Shown here: positions 55,187 through 64,000 of the stretch, piece after piece | Position numbering within the stretch: position 1 is the stretch's first letter | Layout: each line of letters opens with the position of its first letter | Source: Pseudomonas sp. HR96 | Lineage (GTDB): Bacteria; Pseudomonadota; Gammaproteobacteria; Pseudomonadales; Pseudomonadaceae | Length of the DNA stretch: 64,000 nt | Direction of reading: 5' to 3' | Assembly: GCF_034059295.1 (NCBI RefSeq) | Contig: NZ_CP139141.1 | Span: 248,001-312,000 of the forward strand | The notes under the pieces: model-generated | Seen by the model: the letters and a program-made list of their open reading frames with translations, nothing else | Told to the model about the DNA's origin: nothing | Databases searched by the model: none | Program-made: the position numbers and the translations under genes

Positions 55187-56370
55187 GTTTCAATATCGCG
55201 ACTTCCGGGCTCAACTCGGTCACCGAGCAGCTCAATGCCATCAGCCACAATATTGCCAACGTCGGCACCACCGGGTTCAAATCCTCGCGGGTGGAGTTCG
55301 GCAGCCTGTACGCGGATGGCCAGGCCATGGGCGTGGGGGTCATCAGCATGACCCAGAGCGTCGGCCAGAACGGCGCGCTGGTGAATACCGGGCGCGATCT
55401 GGACATGGGCATCTCCGGTGGCGGCTTCTTCATCACCCGTGGCACCAACGGCGACACCAGCTATACCCGCAATGGCGTGTTCGGCACCGACAAGGACAAC
55501 TTCGTGGTCGATGCCAACGGCCAGAACCTCATGGGCTACCCGGTGGATGCCGCCGGCAACCTGTTGGTCGGAACCCTGCGCGAACTGCAGATCCTGTCGG
55601 GCAACATCCCGGCGCGGGCCACCGATACCCTGGACTTCACCCTCAACCTCAACGCCGGTGAGAAGGTGCCTACGGTCACCCCCTTCGACCCGGACAATGC
55701 CGACAGCTACAACTTCACCTACACCACCAAGGTGTTCGACTCCCAGGGCAAGGAGCACACCGTCACCCAGTACTTCGCCAAGACCGCCGACAACCGGTGG
55801 CAGGCGCATTACTACAACCAGGGCCAGTCGGTGGGCGGCCCGCAGCTGCTGGAGTTCTCGCCTGGCGGCGGCCTGACCGCGCCCACTGGCACGGTCGACA
55901 TCAGTTTCACGCTGCCCGGTGTCAACCCCATGAACATCGCCATCGACTACACCGGCACCACTCAGTACGGCTCGGACTTCGTGGTCACGACCAACAAGGC
56001 CTCCGGCTACGCCGCCGGCGAGCAGACCGGCCTGGCGGTGGAGAAGGACGGCAAGGTCTACGCCAAATACAGCAATGGCGAACGTCTGCTGCAGGGCCAG
56101 GTGGTAATGGCCAGCTTCGCCAATGCCGGTGGCCTGAAGAACGAGAACGGCACGCGCTGGAGCGCCACCGGCGAGTCCGGTGCGCCGCTGCTGGGGACAC
56201 CGGGCAGCGGGCCGCTGGGCAGCCTGAGCGCCGGCACCCTGGAGGCTTCCAACGTGGACCTGACCCAGCAGTTGGTCGGGCTGATGGAAGGCCAGCGCAA
56301 CTACCAGGCCAACAGCAAGGTGCTGACCACCAGCAAGGAACTCACCCAGATCCTCTTCGGCTCGATTTGA
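55183..56370 (+). CDS. flgE: FlgE, hook protein
   Basis: A 395-residue hook subunit with N-terminal SGLNSVTEQLNAISHNIANVGTTGFK and C-terminal EGQRNYQANSKVLTTSKELTQ signatures. The length is close to that of Salmonella FlgE. It is followed 10 bp later by flgF. Confidence 0.94.
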   Translation: MSFNIATSGLNSVTEQLNAISHNIANVGTTGFKSSRVEFGSLYADGQAMGVGVISMTQSVGQNGALVNTGRDLDMGISGGGFFITRGTNGDTSYTRNGVFGTDKDNFVVDANGQNLMGYPVDAAGNLLVGTLRELQILSGNIPARATDTLDFTLNLNAGEKVPTVTPFDPDNADSYNFTYTTKVFDSQGKEHTVTQYFAKTADNRWQAHYYNQGQSVGGPQLLEFSPGGGLTAPTGTVDISFTLPGVNPMNIAIDYTGTTQYGSDFVVTTNKASGYAAGEQTGLAVEKDGKVYAKYSNGERLLQGQVVMASFANAGGLKNENGTRWSATGESGAPLLGTPGSGPLGSLSAGTLEASNVDLTQQLVGLMEGQRNYQANSKVLTTSKELTQILFGSI

Positions 56371-56380
56371 GGGCTACCCC

Positions 56381-57109
56381 ATGGACCGTCTCGGCTACAC
56401 CGCCATGACCGCCGCCAGCCGCACCATGACCGCGTTGAGCGTGCGCGCCAACAACCTGGCCAATGCCAACACGCCAGGCTTTCGCGCCGACCTGGAACAG
56501 GCCAGCGCGGCCCCCGTGCCCGGTTACGGCTATGACAGCCGGCACCTGGCGCGCGTCCAGGACAACGGCGTGAGCCTGGCCGCCGGCAGCCTGATGGCCA
56601 CCGGTCGCGACCTCGACTTCGCCATCCAGGGCTCCGGCCTGATCGCTGTGCAGGGCACCCAGGGCGAGGCGTACACCCGCCATGGCAGTTTGCAGGTGGA
56701 CAGCGACATGCAGCTGGTGGCACACGGTCGCCCGGTGCTGGGCGAGGGTGGCCCGATCACGTTGCCCGCCCACGACCGGCTGCATATCGGTCGCGACGGC
56801 ACGATTTCAGTGTTGCCCAGCGGCGAAACGCAGCTGGTCGAAGCCGGTCGCATCAAGCTGGTCGATGTGCCGGCGGCCGACCTGGCCAAGGACCCCACCG
56901 GGCTGTTGGTCCTGCGCGCCGGCGGCAGCGCCGAGCAGGACGAGGCCGTCTCCCTGGCCAGCGGCTATCTGGAAAGCAGCAACGTGTCCTCCATCGATCA
57001 ATTGGTCGCCACCCTCAGCCTGAGCCGACTGTTCGAGACTCAGGTAAAAATGATGAAAGCCGCCGAAAACCTCGCCGACGCGGGCAACCGCATGATTCGC
57101 GGCAGTTGA
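56381..57109 (+). CDS. flgF: FlgF, proximal rod protein
   Basis: The 242-residue rod protein has the N-terminal NNLANANTPGFRADLEQ motif and a C-terminal rod helix. The order flgE-flgF-flgG is conserved. It lies 22 bp before flgG. Confidence 0.93.
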   Translation: MDRLGYTAMTAASRTMTALSVRANNLANANTPGFRADLEQASAAPVPGYGYDSRHLARVQDNGVSLAAGSLMATGRDLDFAIQGSGLIAVQGTQGEAYTRHGSLQVDSDMQLVAHGRPVLGEGGPITLPAHDRLHIGRDGTISVLPSGETQLVEAGRIKLVDVPAADLAKDPTGLLVLRAGGSAEQDEAVSLASGYLESSNVSSIDQLVATLSLSRLFETQVKMMKAAENLADAGNRMIRGS

Positions 57110-57131
57110 CGGCGCCCGACAGGAGAATGCA

Positions 57132-57917
57132 ATGAGCTCGGCATTGTGGATCAGCAAGACCGGCCTGGCCGCCCAGGACAAGGCCATGGCCGCCGTGGCC
57201 AACAACCTGGCCAACGTCAACACCGTCGGCTTCAAGGCCGACCGGGTGGTGTTCGAGGATCTGTTCTACGCCATCGAACTGCAGCCCGGCGCCCAGGCCG
57301 ACCAGGTCAACACTGTGCCCTCGGGTATCCAGCTGGGCAGCGGCGTGCGCGTGGTCGGCACGCAGAAGGTGTTTACCCAAGGCAGCATGCAGACCACCAA
57401 CCAGCCCATGGACCTGGCCATCGTCGGCCGCGGCTTTTTTCAGGTCGAGTCGCCCTCCGGGGACGTGCACTACACCGAGAGCGGTCAGTTGCAGCTCAAC
57501 GCCGAGGGCATGCTGGTCAACGCCCAGGGTCTGGCCCTGGTGCCGGCGATCGAGATGCCGGCCGGCAGTTCGCGTTTCACCGTGGGCAGCGACGGCATCG
57601 TCACCGCCTTGCTTCCCGGCGACACCGAGCCGGTGGAGCTGGGGCAGATCCTGCTGGCCAATTTCATCAACCCGGCGGGCCTCGAGGCCTTGGGCGGCAA
57701 TCTGTACCGCGAGACGGTGGCCAGTGGCGAGCCGGTCGAGGGCGTGCCGGGCCAGGACGGCCTGGGTAGCATCAAGCAGGGCGTGCTGGAAGGCTCGAAC
57801 GTGGAGGTGGTCGAAGCCATGGTCTCGATGATGGCCATCCAGCGAGCCTACGAGGCCAATGCCAAGGTGCTGGATGCCTCCTCGGGGATGCTGCAATTTC
57901 TCAATCAGACGGTTTGA
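57132..57917 (+). CDS. flgG: FlgG, distal rod protein
   Basis: The 261-residue distal rod subunit has NNLANVNTVGFKADRVVFEDLFY near its start and VEAMVSMMAIQRAYEANAKVL near its end. AGGAGA precedes the ATG. It is followed closely by flgH. Confidence 0.94.
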   Translation: MSSALWISKTGLAAQDKAMAAVANNLANVNTVGFKADRVVFEDLFYAIELQPGAQADQVNTVPSGIQLGSGVRVVGTQKVFTQGSMQTTNQPMDLAIVGRGFFQVESPSGDVHYTESGQLQLNAEGMLVNAQGLALVPAIEMPAGSSRFTVGSDGIVTALLPGDTEPVELGQILLANFINPAGLEALGGNLYRETVASGEPVEGVPGQDGLGSIKQGVLEGSNVEVVEAMVSMMAIQRAYEANAKVLDASSGMLQFLNQTV

Positions 57918-57925
57918 GGCCGATC

Positions 57926-58588
57926 ATGCGAATGGCGCTCGTGCTGGTGGGCCTGCTGCTGTGCGGCGGCTGCCAGAGCTTCAGGGAGATGCTCCCGGAC
58001 GACGACGGCAGCGACTACCAGCCGCCGGCGCTGGTCTACGACCTCGCCGAAGGGCAGGCCGGAGGGCTGTACCGCAGCGGTTTCAGTGGCTCGCTGCTGC
58101 AGGACAAGCGCGCGCTGCGGGTCGGCGACATCCTCACCATCGTGCTGGACGAATCGACCCAGTCGAGCAAGAGCGCTGGCACCAGTTTCGGCAAGAGCAG
58201 CAAGGCCGGCATCGGCGTGCCGACCATTCTCGGCAAGCCCTACGCCAACCTCGAAAGCTCGGCCAATGCCTCGCGCGACTTCAACGGCGCCGCCAAGAGC
58301 TCGCAGCAGAACACCCTGCGTGGCTCGATCGCGGTGACCGTGCACCGGGTCCTGCCCAACGGCACCCTGCTGATCAAGGGCGAGAAAACCCTGCGGCTCA
58401 ACCAGGGCGACGAGTACATCCGCCTGGCCGGGCTGGTGCGCACCGACGACATCAACCGCTTCAACCAGGTGTCGTCGCAGAGCGTTGCCAATGCGCGCAT
58501 CTCCTATGCCGGGCGCGGTGTGCTCAACGACAGCAACTCGGCGGGCTGGTTGACGCGTTTCTTCAGCCACCCGCTTTTTCCTTTGTAG
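57926..58588 (+). CDS. flgH: FlgH, L-ring lipoprotein
   Basis: The 220-residue outer-membrane ring protein has a lipoprotein signal ending LLCGGC, with Cys16 the likely lipidated residue. ATG 57926 has GAGG 7 bases upstream; a TTG four codons earlier overlaps flgG. Family segments VGDILTIVLDE and VSSQSVANARISYAGRG are present. Confidence 0.92.
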   Translation: MRMALVLVGLLLCGGCQSFREMLPDDDGSDYQPPALVYDLAEGQAGGLYRSGFSGSLLQDKRALRVGDILTIVLDESTQSSKSAGTSFGKSSKAGIGVPTILGKPYANLESSANASRDFNGAAKSSQQNTLRGSIAVTVHRVLPNGTLLIKGEKTLRLNQGDEYIRLAGLVRTDDINRFNQVSSQSVANARISYAGRGVLNDSNSAGWLTRFFSHPLFPL

Positions 58589-58624
58589 TGTTTCCTTTGT
58601 TGTGGTTCCAGCGAGGCCTTGATC

Positions 58625-59722
58625 ATGCGTAACCTCTTCCTGCTGGCGGCTTGCCTGCTCTTCTGGCACCTGCCGGCGCGCGCCGTGCCGTTGATGGACC
58701 TGGTCGATATCGAAGGTGTGCGCGCCAACCAGCTGGTCGGCTACGGGCTGGTGGTGGGGCTCGATGGCACCGGCGACAAGAATCAGGTCAGGTTCACCAG
58801 CCAGTCGATCAGCAACCTGATCAAGCAGTTCGGCGTCAACCTGCCGCCCAATGTCGACCCCAAGCTCAAGAATGTGGCGGCGGTCACGGTCACGGCCGAT
58901 ATGCCGCCGTCCTATGGGCCCGGGCAGCGCCTGGACGTGACCGTGTCTTCGCTGGGCGATGCCAAGAGCCTGCGCGGCGGCCAGCTGCTGCTGACACCCT
59001 TGCTCGGCATCGACGGCGAGGTCTACGCCCTGGCCCAGGGTGGTGTGGTGGTCGGCGGGGTCAGTGCCGAAGGGCGCAGCGGTTCGCGGGTGGCGATCAA
59101 CACCGTCAACAGTGGCCGCATCGCCAGCGGCGCGACCGTGGAGCGCGGCATCGCCAGCGATTTCGGCAGCCGTGAAGGGGTAGCGTTGAACCTGCGCCAA
59201 CCCAGTTTCCAGACCGCCACGCGGGTGGTCGAGGCGATCGACCGGCGCTTCGGTGCCGGCACAGCCACGGCACTGGACGGCACGCGCGTGACCCTGCGCG
59301 CGCCGGCCGAGCGCAACCAGCGCACCGCCTTCGTCGCCCTGCTCGAGGCGCTGGAGGTGGACGAGGGGCGGCAGCGGCCCAAGGTCGTGTTCAACAGCCG
59401 CACCGGCACCGTGGTGGTCGGCGAGGGGGTGCGGGTCAAGGCGGCGGCGGTGGCTCATGGTTCGCTCTCGGTGGTGATCGGCGAGACACCGCAGGTCAGC
59501 CAGCCGGGTCCGCTCTCCGGCGGCCAGACCGCCGTGGTGCCGCGCTCGCAGGTCAGCGTCGAGCAAAGTGCGAGTGGCATGTTCAAGTGGCCGGAAGGCG
59601 CCAGCCTCGACAGCATCATCGCCACGGTGAACAGCCTGGGCGCCAGCCCCGATGACGTCATGAGCATCCTCCAGGCGCTGGAGCGCGCCGGGGCGCTGAA
59701 TGCCGAGCTGCTGGTGATCTGA
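58625..59722 (+). CDS. flgI: FlgI, P-ring protein
   Basis: The 365-residue periplasmic ring protein has a signal peptide cleaved after ARA (residue ~20) and the family opening [30 protein letters not shown]. It needs the FlgA chaperone encoded across the cassette. It lies 2 bp before flgJ. Confidence 0.94.
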   Translation: MRNLFLLAACLLFWHLPARAVPLMDLVDIEGVRANQLVGYGLVVGLDGTGDKNQVRFTSQSISNLIKQFGVNLPPNVDPKLKNVAAVTVTADMPPSYGPGQRLDVTVSSLGDAKSLRGGQLLLTPLLGIDGEVYALAQGGVVVGGVSAEGRSGSRVAINTVNSGRIASGATVERGIASDFGSREGVALNLRQPSFQTATRVVEAIDRRFGAGTATALDGTRVTLRAPAERNQRTAFVALLEALEVDEGRQRPKVVFNSRTGTVVVGEGVRVKAAAVAHGSLSVVIGETPQVSQPGPLSGGQTAVVPRSQVSVEQSASGMFKWPEGASLDSIIATVNSLGASPDDVMSILQALERAGALNAELLVI

Positions 59723-59724
59723 GC

Positions 59725-60639
59725 ATGAGACCCTTGGATTTCCCCCTCACGGCCCTGCCGGCCGCGCCTGACACGCCCACGCCCACGCGGTTGGACGAGG
59801 CCGCCGAGCAGTTCGAAGCGATGTTCCTGCGCCAGCTGCTCAGGCAGATGCGCAAGGCCGGCGACGTGCTGGCAGCGGACAACCCGTTGCGCAGCGCGCA
59901 GACCGATACGCTGCGCGAGATGCACGATGACGCCCTGGCCGACAGCCTGGCGCGCCGGCGCCAGACCGGCATCGCCGAGCTGCTGGTGCGCCAGTTGGGC
60001 CGGCCGGCGCCGCCACCGCCTGGCGAGGCAACGCCCGGCCCGGCCCTGCCGGCCACAGCCGCGAGGACTGCGCTGGGGATGGAGGAGATCGCCAACCGGG
60101 TCTTCGGGCCGCTGGTCGAGGGCTGGGCCGGCAGGGTCACCCGCGGTGCCGGCATGCTGCTGCGGCTGGTGGAGCGGGTCATCGCCCATGAGTCGGCCGG
60201 GCAGGTCGCGGCCGTATCACCCAAGGGCGCGCTGGGCCTGATGCAGTTGATGCCTGACACCGCGCGGGAAATGGCCGCGCAGCTGGGGCTGGTTTATGAC
60301 CACCGGCGCCTGACCCGCGACGGCGAGTACAACAAGCGGCTGGGCACGGCCTATCTGGCGCAACTGCTGCGCCGCTACGACGGCGAAACGGTGCTCGCTG
60401 TGGCGGCCTACAACGCTGGCCCAGGCCGCGTCGACCAGTGGCTGCAGCAGTACGGTGACCCGCGGCGCGGCGAGGTCAGCGCGCAGCGCTGGATCGAAAC
60501 CATTCCTTTCGAGGAAACCCGCCAGTACACCCGGCGGATTTTCCAGGACTTGTATGGCCACAACGGATTTAAGCCAGCGCCGCCGTCCGCCGCCTTGAGC
60601 CAGCAACCCCGCAGCGAGTACAAGGAACCCTTGGCATGA
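59725..60639 (+). CDS. flgJ: FlgJ, rod scaffold fused to a lytic transglycosylase
   Basis: The 304-residue protein has an N-terminal rod-cap domain (~22-90, EAAEQFEAMFLRQLLRQMRKA). Its C-terminal domain (~140-290) is a GH23 lytic transglycosylase: catalytic Glu156 in AHESAGQ, GLMQLMP (171-177) and AYNAGP (228-233). Salmonella FlgJ carries a glucosaminidase (GH73) instead. The enzyme opens peptidoglycan for the rod. It overlaps flgK by 4 bp. Confidence 0.92.
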   Translation: MRPLDFPLTALPAAPDTPTPTRLDEAAEQFEAMFLRQLLRQMRKAGDVLAADNPLRSAQTDTLREMHDDALADSLARRRQTGIAELLVRQLGRPAPPPPGEATPGPALPATAARTALGMEEIANRVFGPLVEGWAGRVTRGAGMLLRLVERVIAHESAGQVAAVSPKGALGLMQLMPDTAREMAAQLGLVYDHRRLTRDGEYNKRLGTAYLAQLLRRYDGETVLAVAAYNAGPGRVDQWLQQYGDPRRGEVSAQRWIETIPFEETRQYTRRIFQDLYGHNGFKPAPPSAALSQQPRSEYKEPLA

Positions 60640-61994
60640 GCATCATGAGTCAGATCGGCTTCAGTGGCGTCAATGCCGCGCAGATAGCCATGAACACCAC
60701 CGCGCAGAACCTGGCCAACCTCAACACTCCGGGGTTCAGCCGGCTGACCACGGCGTTCACCTCGGTCGGCGGCCAGGGAGGGCGCATCGGCGGCGGCGTG
60801 GAGGTCAGCGGCATCCGCCGCATGACCAGTGATTTCAACAACCAGCAGCTCTGGCGAGCCGGCTCTCAGGCCAGCTACCACAACGGTGCCGGGCAATACC
60901 TGGGCGGCCTGGAAAAGCTGATGGCAGGGGAAGGCTCCAGCATCAGTGTCGGGCTGGACAAATTCTTTGCCGCCCTCAGCGAAGCCAGTACCACCCCCGA
61001 GAACATCGCCCTGCGCCAGCAGATCATCAGCGAGGCGCGCAACCTGACGCAGCGCTTCAATGGCCTGAACCGCAACATCTCCGACCAGCTTGGCGACCTG
61101 CGCCAGCAACGCAGCAGCATGACCAGCGAAGTCAACGGCGTGGCCGCCAATATCGCGGTGCTCAACCGCCGCATCGCCGATGCCCAGGCCACCGGCCAGG
61201 ACAGCTCGGCATTGCGCGACCAGCGCGAAACGCTGGTCGCCGAGTTGGGCCAGTTCGCCGAACTGCGCGTGCGCGAAAATCCCAGCGGAGCGCTCGACAT
61301 CAGCTTCGCCAACGGCCAGCCGCTGGTGGCCGGAAACACCGCAGCGACCTTGCAAGTCACCACCTTGGCCGACGGTGCGCAGCAGCTGTCGCTGAGTTTT
61401 GCCGGCACCGCTTTTCCCTTGCAGCAGGAACGCCTGGGCGGCAGCCTGGGTGCACTGCACCGCATGGAGACCGAGCAGCTGCTGCCGACCCGTGCCGCCT
61501 TGCGGGAAATGGCCGGCGAGATGGCCGCGGCGATCAACGCCACGCTGGCCACGGGCTTTGACCTGGACGGCAATCCCGGCCAGGCGTTGCTGAGCTTCAA
61601 CCCGGCCAATGGCCAACTGGAGCTGACCGACCTGCGCCCCGAGCAATTGGCGTTTTCCTCGGTGGCAGGCGAGCACGGCAACAACGAGGTACTGCTGGCC
61701 CTGCTCGAGCTGAAAAACCGCGAGATCTCCATCGGCGGCCGGCCGGTCATGCTCAACGACGCTTATGCCGGGTTGCTCGGCAACGTAGCCAGCGCCAGCC
61801 GGCAGAACCTCGAAGACTTCAAGACCGCGATGGGTGTGCTCGAACACGCGCAGAACCAGCGTGACAGCCTCAGCGCGGTCAGCGAGAACGAAGAAGCGAT
61901 CAACCTGATGACCTTTCAGCGCACCTACCAGGCCAACATGAAAGTCATCGAAACCGCCAACCAGTTGTTCGACAGCATGCTGGCGGCATTCTGA
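60636..61994 (+). CDS. flgK: FlgK, hook-filament junction protein 1
   Basis: The 452-residue junction protein has an N-terminal TAQNLANLNTPGFSR motif and the C-terminal coiled segment LMTFQRTYQANMKVIETANQLFDSML. It is shorter than polar FlgK (about 550-680), with a reduced central domain, as in lateral systems. Confidence 0.93.
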   Translation: MSIMSQIGFSGVNAAQIAMNTTAQNLANLNTPGFSRLTTAFTSVGGQGGRIGGGVEVSGIRRMTSDFNNQQLWRAGSQASYHNGAGQYLGGLEKLMAGEGSSISVGLDKFFAALSEASTTPENIALRQQIISEARNLTQRFNGLNRNISDQLGDLRQQRSSMTSEVNGVAANIAVLNRRIADAQATGQDSSALRDQRETLVAELGQFAELRVRENPSGALDISFANGQPLVAGNTAATLQVTTLADGAQQLSLSFAGTAFPLQQERLGGSLGALHRMETEQLLPTRAALREMAGEMAAAINATLATGFDLDGNPGQALLSFNPANGQLELTDLRPEQLAFSSVAGEHGNNEVLLALLELKNREISIGGRPVMLNDAYAGLLGNVASASRQNLEDFKTAMGVLEHAQNQRDSLSAVSENEEAINLMTFQRTYQANMKVIETANQLFDSMLAAF

Positions 61995-62013
61995 CCGGCC
62001 GAGGAGTGAACCA

Positions 62014-62928
62014 ATGCGCGTAACCACAGCCCAGACCCAGGCCATGATCAGTGGCAGCCTTAACCGCAACGGCAGCGCCATGGCCCATCTGCACGCGCAG
62101 ATGGCCAGCGGCTTGCGCCTGCAGAAACCCTCCGATGACCCGGTCGCCAGCGTGCGTGTGCTGCGTCTGCAGCGCGAGGAGGCGGCACTGGACCAGTACG
62201 GGAAGAACATCGATAACCTCAGCCACCGCCTGGCGGCCCAGGAGACGGGGCTGAAGTCGGGCTCCGAGGCCTTGCTCAACCTCAACGACCTGCTGCTGTG
62301 GGCCAGCAATGGCGCCAATACCGCCGAGGACCTGCGCAGCATGGCCGGCCAGATGCAAAGTCTGGAGCAGAGCCTGGTGGCCTTGTTCAACGGGCGCGAC
62401 GAAGACGGGCGCTATCGCTTCGCCGGTACCCGCACCGACACGCCGGCGCTGACCTTCGATCCGGCCAGCGGCCGCTACAGCCTCAGCGGCAACGATCAGC
62501 ACCGCCAGGCGGCGGTGGCCAACGGGGTGCTGGTCAAGGAAAACGTCACGCTGCACGAAGTGCTGGGCGCCAATCCTGAGCTGCTCAACGACCTGCATGC
62601 TTTGGTGCAGACCCTTCAGGATCCGGCCCTGGACCCCGCCGACCCGGCCGTGCAGGCCCAGCTCAAGGGCATGCTCGGGCGGGTCGACGACAGCCATCGC
62701 GCCTTGCTCGGGATGATGACCGAACTGGGCAGCCGGCAGAATCATCTAAGCCTGCTGGCCGAAGGCAACGAGGACGCCTCGATCGTCCACCAGAACCTGC
62801 GTGAGCAGCTGACCGCGCTGGACTACCCCAAGGCGACCGTGGCGCTGGCTCAGCACGAGTTGGCCATGCAGGCGTCGCAGAAGACCTACCTGAAGATCGG
62901 CGCGCTGTCGCTGTTCAACCTGATGTGA
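62014..62928 (+). CDS. flgL: FlgL, hook-filament junction protein 3
   Basis: The 304-residue junction protein is flagellin-like at both ends (LQKPSDDPVASVRVLRLQREE near 32-52). GAGGAG precedes ATG 62014. It is followed 7 bp later by the last gene of the window. Confidence 0.92.
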   Translation: MRVTTAQTQAMISGSLNRNGSAMAHLHAQMASGLRLQKPSDDPVASVRVLRLQREEAALDQYGKNIDNLSHRLAAQETGLKSGSEALLNLNDLLLWASNGANTAEDLRSMAGQMQSLEQSLVALFNGRDEDGRYRFAGTRTDTPALTFDPASGRYSLSGNDQHRQAAVANGVLVKENVTLHEVLGANPELLNDLHALVQTLQDPALDPADPAVQAQLKGMLGRVDDSHRALLGMMTELGSRQNHLSLLAEGNEDASIVHQNLREQLTALDYPKATVALAQHELAMQASQKTYLKIGALSLFNLM

Positions 62929-62935
62929 TGACCGC

Positions 62936-63961
62936 GTGAAGATCGATCAGCTCGCCACTCGGGCTTGCGCGCCCCCCGGACTGCATTGGCCGGCGCCGGC
63001 AGCCGCCGCTGCCGAGCCCGCTGCGCGGCAGGCCGGCGCGGCGCTGGCGCGTCAGCCCGGCCAGGCGGCCGAGCAGGCGCTGCAGTTCAACCGCGACGCT
63101 TCGTTGCAGCAGGTGGCCCTGGACTACCTGGGCCGGCTCGAAGAGCGCGCCGTCGGTGTGCTGCAAACGCTGGCGGCGCGGCGCTCGGCGTCTGCCGAAA
63201 GCGCGCTGCAAGGTGCCCGAGCCGGGCTCGAGCGGACGCTGGAGCAGCGCGCGGCGGGGCTGGGTGAGGTGCTTGACGGGCAGTTGCGCGCCGGGCCGGC
63301 AACCCGCGCGCGGGTGCAGTTCGAGGTGGCCGGCCTGGCATCGTTGCGCGCCGTGCAGGCGGCCGGCGCCGAGACCTTGTTGTTCAGCGTCGGCCCTCAG
63401 GCCGGCGGACCGCTGGCGGTGGTGCTGGACGAGCACCTGGGCCCTGCGCGCCTGTTGCGCCGCTTCAATGCCAGCCTCGGCCAGGCCGGTGTGCAGGTGC
63501 GGGTCGAGGCAGACAGCCGCTTGCTGTTCGAGATCGACGAAGCGGCCTGGCCGGCGTTGCGCGAACACCTGGCGATCCGCGGTGAGGGGCGCCTGTTTGC
63601 CGCCACTGGCTGGCAGGTGCCGCCGCTGCGCGAGCAGAGCCTGCAGGCCGAGTTGCGCCAGGCGCCCGCCGGCCCGGTGTTGCGCGCCTTGGGCGAGCAG
63701 GTGCTGGAGCGTATTCGAGCCGCCCGCGAGTACTTTCAACAGCAGCAGAGCCAGCTGCGCCAACAGCTGGGCGGGGAGACCCGGGCGGCAGCGGAAAAAC
63801 GCCGCGTGGCACTGGACTTCGTCGAGCGTCTGAACGACGCCAAAACCACGGCCGCTGGCGCTCCCAGCCATTTTCAGTTGAACGCCCGGGCTGCCAGCGT
63901 CAACCGCGCCATCGCCCGTTCGGCGCTCACGCGCCGCTCTGTTCTGGGCCTGTTGGCTTGA
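62936..63961 (+). CDS. Unrecognised protein encoded after flgL (possibly LafW-like)
   Basis: A 341-residue, A/R/L/Q-rich soluble protein with no signal or membrane helix. It has an A/P-rich leader (1-50), a long helical region (~60-130), a mixed segment (~135-220, with VQFEVAGLASLRAV and RVEADSRLLFEIDEAAW) and a C-terminal coiled region (~245-320). The start is GTG 62936, 7 bp after flgL, so it belongs to the flg operon. In E. coli Flag-2 the gene at this place is lafW (called hook-associated); no motif confirms that here. Confidence 0.6.
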   Translation: MKIDQLATRACAPPGLHWPAPAAAAAEPAARQAGAALARQPGQAAEQALQFNRDASLQQVALDYLGRLEERAVGVLQTLAARRSASAESALQGARAGLERTLEQRAAGLGEVLDGQLRAGPATRARVQFEVAGLASLRAVQAAGAETLLFSVGPQAGGPLAVVLDEHLGPARLLRRFNASLGQAGVQVRVEADSRLLFEIDEAAWPALREHLAIRGEGRLFAATGWQVPPLREQSLQAELRQAPAGPVLRALGEQVLERIRAAREYFQQQQSQLRQQLGGETRAAAEKRRVALDFVERLNDAKTTAAGAPSHFQLNARAASVNRAIARSALTRRSVLGLLA

Positions 63962-64000
63962 GCGCCGTTGGTCTGCGCAGGCTTGCCGGGACGGCATTTG

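Overview
The window is high-GC, gene-dense DNA of a Pseudomonas, most likely of the P. putida/P. fluorescens lineages. This rests on the lapG-lapD/large adhesin/lapBC gene set, the Pseudomonas-type REP hairpins ending in GCTCCTAC, and the near-familiar sequences of the inositol dehydrogenase and of the FUSC/DUF1656/HlyD/NodT efflux operon. No RNA genes, insertion sequences or CRISPR arrays were seen.

Region 1 (1-15.4 kb) is a surface-adhesion module. A partial GntR regulator is followed by lapG (periplasmic cysteine protease) and lapD (inner-membrane c-di-GMP receptor with degenerate GGDEF and EAL motifs). A 2308-residue repeat/RTX adhesin is read leftwards and carries the LapG cleavage motif TAAG. 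After an 885-bp divergent control region come lapB and lapC (type I secretion ABC protein and membrane-fusion protein). The outer-membrane partner (LapE) is not present. Two FleQ-box-like palindromes lie upstream of the adhesin.

Region 2 (15.4-23.4 kb) is accessory cargo: a hipBA-type toxin-antitoxin pair with three matching palindromic operators, a lone inositol dehydrogenase gene (iolG), and a MarR-controlled aromatic-acid/drug efflux operon of the AaeXAB type with its own outer-membrane factor.

Region 3 (23.5-64 kb) is a complete second, lateral-type flagellar system in one contiguous locus. The leftward export/rotor operon flhA-flhB-fliR-fliQ-fliP-fliN-fliM diverges from a rightward operon that begins with a sigma-54 activator (LafK type) and continues fliEFGHIJ. 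Then come flgM-flgN, fliD-fliS-lafD-fliK-fliL-fliA-motA-motB, a leftward winged-helix regulator and flagellin, and finally flgA (leftward) with flgBCDEFGHIJKL plus one further unrecognised gene (rightward). It carries its own sigma-28 (FliA), anti-sigma (FlgM), export chaperones and stators. It lacks fliO, flhF, flhG and chemotaxis genes, and its FliM lacks the usual N-terminal CheY-binding motif.

Between flagellin and flgA sits a six-gene cassette: DegT/VioA-type aminotransferase, acyl carrier protein, ketoacyl-ACP synthase III, SDR reductase, NeuD-type acyltransferase and an 1155-residue multi-domain glycosyltransferase. The gene set predicts that an N-acylated (probably hydroxyacylated) amino-deoxysugar is built and attached to the adjacent flagellin, as with modified viosamine in P. 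syringae. A good sigma-54-type promoter precedes the cassette, which suggests co-expression with the flagellum. Other points are a FlgJ whose peptidoglycan-cutting domain is a lytic transglycosylase, an FlhB with NPQH in place of NPTH, and a flagellin whose flg22 region differs from the canonical epitope.
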